The position numbers were made by a program, and so were the translations under genes. A stretch of 11,463 nucleotides of DNA. Source: Alphaproteobacteria bacterium. GTDB lineage: Bacteria; Pseudomonadota; Alphaproteobacteria; Sphingomonadales; Sphingomonadaceae. Shown in pieces: positions 6,541 to 11,463 of the stretch; within the stretch, counting starts at the first letter, position 1; each line of letters opens with the position of its first letter. Where the stretch lies: contig JAGWVG010000026.1 in assembly GCA_018970965.1 (NCBI GenBank), forward strand, positions 1-11,463, in the 5' to 3' direction. Under the pieces are notes generated by a model. It saw only the letters and a list, made by a program, of their open reading frames with translations. It was not told where the DNA came from and did not search any database.

Positions 6541-7392
6541 ATGATTCGCATTGGTGCATTTCTTGTTGGGCTCTTCTTCTCGGGCTGGCTCTTGGTGTCG
6601 GCCGCGATGGGTGCCTTCAACTTCGTGAAATCTCCGCCGGCACCCACGGCGGAGCATGAGTTCCACAAAAAGCCGAAGGACGTAGATTTCTCGTTCAACG
6701 GCCCGCTTGGCACATATGATCGTGCGCAGCTGCAGCGCGGCCTTCAGGTTTTCCGTGAAGTCTGCTCGGCCTGCCACAGCCTGCATTATGTGTCGTTCCG
6801 CGACTTTGCGGCGCTTGGCTATAACGAAGCGCAGATCAAGACGATCGCGCAGGAATGGCCAACTGAAGCCCCGTCGATTAACCCGGAAACGGGCGAAGCG
6901 ACGACCCGCAAGCCGATTGCAACGGATAAGATTCCGGCGCCCTATCCCAATGAAGTCGCCGCCCGTGCCGCGAACAACAATGCCGCTCCGCCAGATCTCT
7001 CGCTGATGACCAAGGCGCGTCATGGCGGCGCGAACTATGTCTATTCGCTGCTGACGGGCTATCAGAACCCGCCTGCGGAACTGAAAAAGAAGTTCCCGGA
7101 TTCGATGCCCGGCAAGACGACGCATTATAACCCGTATTTTGCCAACCTGAACCTGGCGATGCCGCGTCCGCTGAACACCGATGGTCAAGTGACCTATGGT
7201 GAAGGCGCGCCCAAGCCGACAGTTGACCAAATGGCAAAAGACGTTGCGGCCTTCCTGACATGGACGGCAGAACCCAAGCTGGAACAGCGCAAGCGCGCTG
7301 GTACGGCGGCGGTGATCTTCCTCCTCGTCTTCTTCGGCCTGTGCGTTGGTGCGTACAAGAACATTTGGGCGGACAAGAAGGCACACGCCTGA
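6541..7392 (+). CDS. petC: Cytochrome c1 of the cytochrome bc1 complex
   Basis: Cytochrome c1 accepts electrons from the Rieske protein in the periplasm and hands them to cytochrome c. The start chosen is ATG 6541, with TAAGGA (6526-6531) 9 bases upstream. A TTG at 6535 is in frame but too close to that site. In the 283-residue product, residues 3-22 form an N-terminal hydrophobic signal segment. The covalent heme motif is CSACH (75-79), the expected axial methionine is M207 in NLNLAMPRPL, and a C-terminal anchor spans about 254-272, followed by KNIWADKKAHA on the cytoplasmic side. Motifs PDLSLM (151-156) and YNPYF (196-200) are typical of the family. It ends the petABC operon, 28 bases before the terminator stem region. 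Confidence 0.96.
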   Translation: MIRIGAFLVGLFFSGWLLVSAAMGAFNFVKSPPAPTAEHEFHKKPKDVDFSFNGPLGTYDRAQLQRGLQVFREVCSACHSLHYVSFRDFAALGYNEAQIKTIAQEWPTEAPSINPETGEATTRKPIATDKIPAPYPNEVAARAANNNAAPPDLSLMTKARHGGANYVYSLLTGYQNPPAELKKKFPDSMPGKTTHYNPYFANLNLAMPRPLNTDGQVTYGEGAPKPTVDQMAKDVAAFLTWTAEPKLEQRKRAGTAAVIFLLVFFGLCVGAYKNIWADKKAHA

Positions 7393-7420
7393 TCCCGCGG
7401 GGCTTTCACGCCCGACCAAA

Positions 7421-7463
7421 AAGAAAGCGGCCCGGTAGAGCAATCTGCCGGGCCTTTTCTTTT
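7421..7463 (+). terminator. Strong intrinsic terminator of petABC
   Basis: GGCCCGGTAGA (7429-7439) pairs with TCTGCCGGGCC (7444-7454) over 11 positions, one of them G-U, around the tetraloop GCAA. It is followed by TTTTCTTTT (7455-7463). An A-rich arm just before the stem (AAGAAAGC) can extend the pairing into the T-run. The G-U pair and the following T-run fit plus-strand transcription. Confidence 0.9.
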
Positions 7464-7516
7464 AGGCCTAGTCCCGGCAGACAGGCGCGATAAGACTGCG
7501 CATTGGAGAGCCCATT

Positions 7517-8278
7517 ATGACCCTGCCCTTTTCGCTGACTGGCCGCACCGCGCTGATTACGGGTGCATCCTCTGGGCTGGGAGCGCATTTTGCGAAGCTC
7601 TATGCCGCGGCGGGCGCGCAGGTGGTGCTGGCGGCGCGGCGCACAGACCGGATCGCCGCTCTGTCTGCCGAGATTGGCCCTGCGGCCTATGCCGTTGAGA
7701 TGGATGTTACGTCTGAAGCGTCCATTGCGGCAGCCTTTGCCGCAGGCGAAGCGGCACTGGGGCCAATTGACATTGTGGTGGCCAATGCTGGCACATCAAG
7801 CCCCGGCCGCGCGACCGATGTCTCAGAGGCGGGTCTGCGGATGGTCACCGATACCAATTTCACTGGCGCATATCTGACCGCGCGAGAAGGCGCCCGCCGG
7901 ATGTTGGCGGCAGGGGTGAAGGACACGGGGCGTGGGCGGATCATCCTCATCGGCTCCATCACCGCGCATCTGACGGGGGAAGGCGATAGCGCCTATGCCG
8001 CAACCAAAGCCGCCGTTGCGCATCTGGGCCGCAATTTAGCGCGCGAGTGGGTGCGCCAAGGCATCAACGTCAACACCATCCAGCCCGGCTATATTCAGAC
8101 CGAAATTGCAGGGGATTTTTTCCAGACAGACTATGGCAAGGCCAAAATCGCCGCATTCCACCGCCGCCGGATGCAGCCGATAGATTCGCTGGATGCCATG
8201 ATGCTCTATTTCGCTTCAGACGCTTCGGCCTGTGTGACCGGCGCGGTCATCGACATTGATGATGGCCAGTCGCTCTAG
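7517..8278 (+). CDS. Short-chain dehydrogenase/reductase, classical SDR
   Basis: A 253-residue NAD(P)-dependent oxidoreductase with the full classical SDR set: the cofactor loop TGASSGLG (15-22), the stabilising NAG (90-92), and the catalytic tetrad N114, S147, Y160 and K164 (YAATK). R41-R42 directly after the second strand (VVLAARR) suggest a preference for NADPH, as in many classical SDRs; this is inference. The PGYIQTEI segment (190-197) is the usual region after the active site. The substrate cannot be told from sequence; the family covers 3-oxoacyl-ACP reductases, alcohol dehydrogenases and others. GGAGAG (7505-7510) lies 6 bases before ATG 7517. It has its own start region after the petABC terminator and ends only 3 bases from the convergent regulator gene, with no terminator visible between them. 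Confidence 0.92.
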   Translation: MTLPFSLTGRTALITGASSGLGAHFAKLYAAAGAQVVLAARRTDRIAALSAEIGPAAYAVEMDVTSEASIAAAFAAGEAALGPIDIVVANAGTSSPGRATDVSEAGLRMVTDTNFTGAYLTAREGARRMLAAGVKDTGRGRIILIGSITAHLTGEGDSAYAATKAAVAHLGRNLAREWVRQGINVNTIQPGYIQTEIAGDFFQTDYGKAKIAAFHRRRMQPIDSLDAMMLYFASDASACVTGAVIDIDDGQSL

Positions 8279-8281
8279 CGC

Positions 8282-8914
8282 TTAAGCCGACGCCTCGCTT
8301 GCACTCAAGGCTGGGAGATCAGCCAGCAACGCAATCCGCACTGCGGCCGAAACAGTCCGCACCCCCAGCTTGTCCATCAGCGTTGCGCGGAAGCTCTCAA
8401 CTGTACGGATGCTGAGGCTAAGCTGGTGTGCAATCAGCTTATTGGGCAATCCATCCAACAAGCCCTGCATCACTTGGCGCTCTCGATTTGAGAGGCGCGC
8501 AATTTTCTGTCGTGCTTCTTCAGTCTTGCTGGCTTCGGACAGGCGTTGATCAAGCAACGCGAAACCTGCTGAAAGGGCAGAGAGCAATTCTGCCTCATCA
8601 TAGGGCTTCTCCAAAAACTCTATCGCGCCGTTCTTCATCGCGCGGACCGCGCGGCCAATATCTCCCTCGCCTGTGAGAATTAGGACGGGAAATGCAATTC
8701 CTCGCTTATTCAGCGCCTCTTGCGCGGCCAGCCCATCCATGTCCGGCATCGTGATATCCAGCATGATGCACCCCGGCTGATCCAGCTGAACTGCATCAAG
8801 AAAGGCGGGCGCGCTGGCGAAGCTGCGCACATCAAAGCCGTGGGCGCACAACAAGAGCGCGGCAGAATCGCGCACCACATCATCATCATCGACCAGATAG
8901 ACAAGCCGAGCCAT
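8282..8914 (-). CDS. FixJ-type response regulator with LuxR/NarL DNA-binding domain
   Basis: The 210-residue protein has an N-terminal receiver domain with acidic residues D9-D12, phosphoacceptor D53 (MLDITMPDMDG), switch residue T81 and lysine K103 (EKPYD). The C-terminal helix-turn-helix lies at about 140-197 (LSNRERQVMQGLLDGLPNKL and RTVESFRATLMDKLGVRT), the pattern of FixJ, TodT and StyR regulators. It would bind DNA when phosphorylated, most likely by the kinase encoded divergently at 9027. The start ATG 8914 is preceded by a GGTGG-like stretch rather than a clear Shine-Dalgarno. The gene is divergent from its probable partner over 112 bases and convergent with the SDR gene with a 3-base gap. 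Targets are unknown; nitrogen fixation is not implied. Confidence 0.9.
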   Translation of the reverse strand: MARLVYLVDDDDVVRDSAALLLCAHGFDVRSFASAPAFLDAVQLDQPGCIMLDITMPDMDGLAAQEALNKRGIAFPVLILTGEGDIGRAVRAMKNGAIEFLEKPYDEAELLSALSAGFALLDQRLSEASKTEEARQKIARLSNRERQVMQGLLDGLPNKLIAHQLSLSIRTVESFRATLMDKLGVRTVSAAVRIALLADLPALSASEASA

Positions 8915-9026
8915 GCCGCCACCGTCCCTATATCCCGATCCACTGTGGGAACATCTTCCGCTATCCTATATAAAATGAAGGAGAATCAACAGCTCTCCAA
9001 TTAATATCGGCTAGAAAGAAGGGCGT
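8915..9026. promoter_or_regulatory. Divergent promoter region of the two-component pair
   Basis: This AT-rich gap must hold the promoters of both the regulator (minus) and the kinase (plus). TATATAAAAT at 8967-8976 is a likely plus-strand -10 region, although no good -35 is seen 17 bases upstream. GGAGA (8980-8984) and TCTCC (8994-8998) form an inverted repeat with a 9-base spacer, a possible regulator site. On the minus strand TTGATT and TAGGAT are spaced 15 bases apart over the same stretch. Individual elements are tentative; the regulatory role of the gap as a whole follows from gene orientation. Confidence 0.4.
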
Positions 9027-10874
9027 TTGCCAAGGTCTAACCCCACAAAGGGCCCCGTGACGGAGGCAAGAACTGGCGGCGTCCCTGCGTCTTCTCCTTT
9101 GGCGCTTTATGCGCTGCTCGCCTTTGCAATGTTAAGCCTGATGGGGGCCGCACTTGGCATTTACGGCGGACTGAACAAGCTGGCGCTCGCCAGCTTTGAT
9201 GTTGAGAAGAGCTATCGACGGATTGCTGCCGCAGAACATATTTTGGCCCTCGCCCGCGATGCCGAAACTGGCCAACGTGGGTTTTTGTTGACCGGGCAGA
9301 GCCAGTTTTTGGCCCCTTATGAAGCGGCAGAACGGACAGCGCCGTTCGCGTGGCGATCTTTTGTGGATGTCGCGCCGTTGCACCATATGCCCGATGTGTT
9401 GGCAATGCGGCGTACTTTTGATCAGCTGTCACGGTATAACGCCGAAGCTATTGCGCTGCGCCGCACGCAAGGCACCCCCACCACAGAGCTGACGGAAAAG
9501 GTGACCGCGGGCAAAGCCAAGATGGATGAGCTGCGCACGCAGGTGCAGCACTTTGTGCGACATGAACAAGACCATCTGCGCAATCTGCGGCGCGAAGATG
9601 ATATTGCCTATAATGACGCCATTGTTCAGACGCTGATCGGGTCGTTCGCGCTGATCCTTGCAGGCGCCTTGCTGTATGCAGCCATGCGGGAAGCGCGGCG
9701 CGATGCTGGTAAAAATGCGGCCTTGGCAGAGGCTGCAGACCAGCGGTTTAAAGCGACATTTGAGCAAGCCAGCATTGGCATTTTGCACCTTAGCCCGTCG
9801 GGCGGCCCGATGATCGTCAATGACGCAATGTGCGCAATGACCGGCTTTAGCCGCAACGAGATTTTACAGGCGGAGCCCGGCAGTCCAGCCTATATTGCGA
9901 CCCGGTCTCAAGTGCCGGACCTCGACAATGCCATCGCGAAAGGCGTGGCGCACCAAATCTACACTGTCCAATCCATCACCCGTAAAGATGGTGCGCAGAT
10001 TTGGATCGGATCGCTGCTATCCGCTGTCCGCAGCGCCGATGGGGAAATTGCTTTTTGGTCGATCATGATCCGCGACATTAGTGACCAGCGTGCCGCGGAA
10101 CAGCAATTGCAGGAAAGCCAAGACAGGTTGCGCCGCCTACAAGACGAAATGGCGCATATTGGCCGCGTGAATGATCTGGGAGAAATGGCGGCGGCGATTG
10201 CCCATGAAATCAACCAGCCCCTGACCGCCATTAACAACTATATGTCAGTGGCCCAGCGTATGGCGCAAAGTGCGCCTAAGGCGATTAAAGATTTACCCCA
10301 GGTTTTGGCACGCGCTGGCGAACAAGCCGTTCGCGCAGGCCAGATCATCCGGCGGATGCGCAGCTTTATTGAGAGACGAGAACATGTGCGCACGCCAGAG
10401 GCGGTGGGGGATCTTATTGAATCGTCCATTGAATTGGCACTTTTGGGTGCCGACAGGACGTTGGTGAACATCACCTATCAGCGCACTGCAGACGACGTGA
10501 GGCTGCTGGTTGATCCGGTTCAGGTGCAGCAGATCCTGCTGATTTTGTTACGCAATGCGATGGAGGCATTTATCCGCGCGCAGCAAGAAGGCCGCGCCGA
10601 AATACAAATCTTCACCGATGTCGCGATAAGTGAAGCAGGGCATATTGCAATTCATGTCAGGGATAATGGACCGGGGCTCAGCCCAGATATTCTCGCGCAG
10701 CTGTTTCAGCCCTTTATTACCACCAAACCCGGGAATTTGGGCATGGGCTTGCCCATTGCCCGCCGCTTGGCCGAACAACATGGCGGGCGGCTTGATATGC
10801 TGCCCAGCGAAACAGGGGCGCATTTTGTAATTTATCTGCCGCTGCCCAACCAATCCTTGGCCAAGATGCATTAA
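9027..10874 (+). CDS. CHASE3-PAS sensor histidine kinase with FixL-like transmitter
   Basis: The 615-residue membrane kinase runs in this order: transmembrane helix at about 25-47; periplasmic CHASE3-type helical domain (about 50-200) with the hallmark RDAETGQRGFLLTG (77-90); second transmembrane helix (about 200-219); PAS domain (about 236-355); coiled linker; HisKA with phosphoacceptor H393 (AIAHEINQPLTAINNYM); HATPase with N-box N510, G1 box DNGPG (546-550), F-box QPFITTKPG (561-569) and G2 box GMGL (572-575). The transmitter is close to FixL (GEMAxAxAHExNQPLxAIxNYM), but the PAS domain lacks the FixL heme-ligand context, so oxygen sensing is not supported. Its partner is most likely the divergent FixJ-type regulator. 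The start is TTG 9027 with AAGGG nearby; GTG 9057 is an alternative. Its stop overlaps that of wecC. Confidence 0.9.
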   Translation: MPRSNPTKGPVTEARTGGVPASSPLALYALLAFAMLSLMGAALGIYGGLNKLALASFDVEKSYRRIAAAEHILALARDAETGQRGFLLTGQSQFLAPYEAAERTAPFAWRSFVDVAPLHHMPDVLAMRRTFDQLSRYNAEAIALRRTQGTPTTELTEKVTAGKAKMDELRTQVQHFVRHEQDHLRNLRREDDIAYNDAIVQTLIGSFALILAGALLYAAMREARRDAGKNAALAEAADQRFKATFEQASIGILHLSPSGGPMIVNDAMCAMTGFSRNEILQAEPGSPAYIATRSQVPDLDNAIAKGVAHQIYTVQSITRKDGAQIWIGSLLSAVRSADGEIAFWSIMIRDISDQRAAEQQLQESQDRLRRLQDEMAHIGRVNDLGEMAAAIAHEINQPLTAINNYMSVAQRMAQSAPKAIKDLPQVLARAGEQAVRAGQIIRRMRSFIERREHVRTPEAVGDLIESSIELALLGADRTLVNITYQRTADDVRLLVDPVQVQQILLILLRNAMEAFIRAQQEGRAEIQIFTDVAISEAGHIAIHVRDNGPGLSPDILAQLFQPFITTKPGNLGMGLPIARRLAEQHGGRLDMLPSETGAHFVIYLPLPNQSLAKMH

Positions 10875-11463
10875 ACACGCCCGGCACACCACGCTCCGCG
10901 CGTATCAAAACAGAGTTTGCCCTCTAGGTCGTGCGCGGACATCGACCGGAACGGAGCGTGATCAACAAGCAACGCAACCAGCCCTGCCTCGGCAAGCGCC
11001 GCCTCTAACGAGGTGAGAATAGCGCCACTTGCTGTCAGGCCGGGCGGCAATTTTGCCAGATAGGGGTCAACCACCAAAACGCGCTCGCCAAATAAATGAG
11101 CAAGGCGACACGCGATGTCGAGCGCTGGACTCTGACGCAAATCCTCACAATCCGCCTTGAAGGTGAGGCCAAGCAGCGCGACACGCAATGCCGGATCGCT
11201 GGCAAGCTGTGCCGCTAAATGGCTGGCAACATAATCTGTCTTGGTCTGATTTGCGAAGCGCGCAGCGCGCAGCAAAGGCATCTCCCCCACCCCAGCTTGG
11301 ATGAGAAACCAAGGATCTACAGCGACGCAATGTCCTCCGACGCCGGGGCCGGGGCGCAGCATATCAACCCGCGGATGTTGATTGGCGAGCGCACGGGCTT
11401 CCCAAATATCAACGCCCAGCTGATCCGCCGCCATCGACAGTTCATTGGCAAACGCAATGTTCA
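10871..11463 (-). CDS. wecC: UDP-N-acetyl-D-mannosamine dehydrogenase, C-terminal part (cut by the window edge)
   Basis: WecC oxidises UDP-ManNAc to UDP-ManNAcA with two NAD+, a precursor of surface polysaccharides such as enterobacterial common antigen. The visible reading frame continues past an internal ATG at 11434 to the window edge, starting NIAFANELSMAADQLGVDIW, so about 197 residues of the C-terminal half are seen and the N-terminal Rossmann domain lies outside. The catalytic cysteine is in GPGVGGHCVAVDPWF. Further matches to E. coli WecC are LANQHPRVDMLRPGPG, ALLGLTFKADCEDLRQSPAL and ALLVDHAPF. These segments separate WecC from UDP-glucose dehydrogenase, which has a different active-site context. 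It ends with a TAA that shares the palindrome TTAA with the kinase stop. Confidence 0.88.
   Translation of the reverse strand, partial: NIAFANELSMAADQLGVDIWEARALANQHPRVDMLRPGPGVGGHCVAVDPWFLIQAGVGEMPLLRAARFANQTKTDYVASHLAAQLASDPALRVALLGLTFKADCEDLRQSPALDIACRLAHLFGERVLVVDPYLAKLPPGLTASGAILTSLEAALAEAGLVALLVDHAPFRSMSAHDLEGKLCFDTRGAWCAGRV

Noticed and set aside
6355..7443. 362-codon minus-strand open frame opposite petC
   Set aside because: It mirrors petB/petC and the terminator, has an unnatural Arg/Cys-rich composition, and the sense strand encodes an unambiguous cytochrome c1.
8975..9004. Nine-codon open frame ATG...TAA (MKENQQLSN) in the kinase leader
   Set aside because: No Shine-Dalgarno precedes the ATG, which overlaps the likely -10 region, so it would hardly be transcribed with a leader.
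9027..10874. Naming the kinase fixL and its partner fixJ as an oxygen-sensing nitrogen-fixation pair
   Set aside because: The PAS domain lacks the heme-ligand context and the kinase has a CHASE3 sensor domain; no nif or fix genes are in view.

Overview
The window looks like a chromosomal segment of an alphaproteobacterium, most likely a sphingomonad. This is inferred from protein style, moderately high GC, and a gene mix of petABC, lipB, oxygen-dependent hemF, a FixL/FixJ-type pair and wecC. Nearly all of it is ordinary core-genome content with close parallels in known families. No transposase, integrase, phage gene, CRISPR array, tRNA or rRNA was recognised.

Layout. 1-440 (mainly minus strand): a possible CDS start running off the left edge, an intrinsic terminator and a small lipoprotein. 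446-1111: lipB (octanoyltransferase, minus), divergent from a GTG-started polytopic membrane protein (1236-1967, plus). 1937-3381: hemF (coproporphyrinogen III oxidase) followed by a GNAT acetyltransferase, both minus and overlapping by 10 bases. 3382-3740: a 359-base stretch without a convincing gene. It holds a hairpin, a run of ten C and, at about 3484-3700, a dense set of long complementary helices that suggests a structured, pseudoknotted RNA read on the plus strand. It lies directly upstream of a small unrecognised CDS (3741-3992, plus). 4028-4480: trmL (tRNA 2'-O-methyltransferase, minus).

4664-7392 is the complete cytochrome bc1 operon petA-petB-petC (Rieske protein, cytochrome b, cytochrome c1), closed by a strong intrinsic terminator at 7421-7463. 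It is followed by a classical short-chain dehydrogenase (7517-8278, plus). A divergent two-component pair comes next: a FixJ/LuxR-type response regulator (8282-8914, minus) and a CHASE3-PAS histidine kinase with a FixL-like transmitter (9027-10874, plus). The window ends inside wecC (10871 to the right edge, minus), encoding UDP-N-acetyl-D-mannosamine dehydrogenase for surface polysaccharide precursors.

How the parts relate: hemF and petABC both serve aerobic heme and respiration, and lipB makes the lipoyl cofactor of the 2-oxoacid dehydrogenases, so the left two thirds is housekeeping energy metabolism. The two-component pair is probably self-contained, with unknown signal and targets. The least explained and most interesting element is the structured RNA candidate between hemF and the small gene at 3741.
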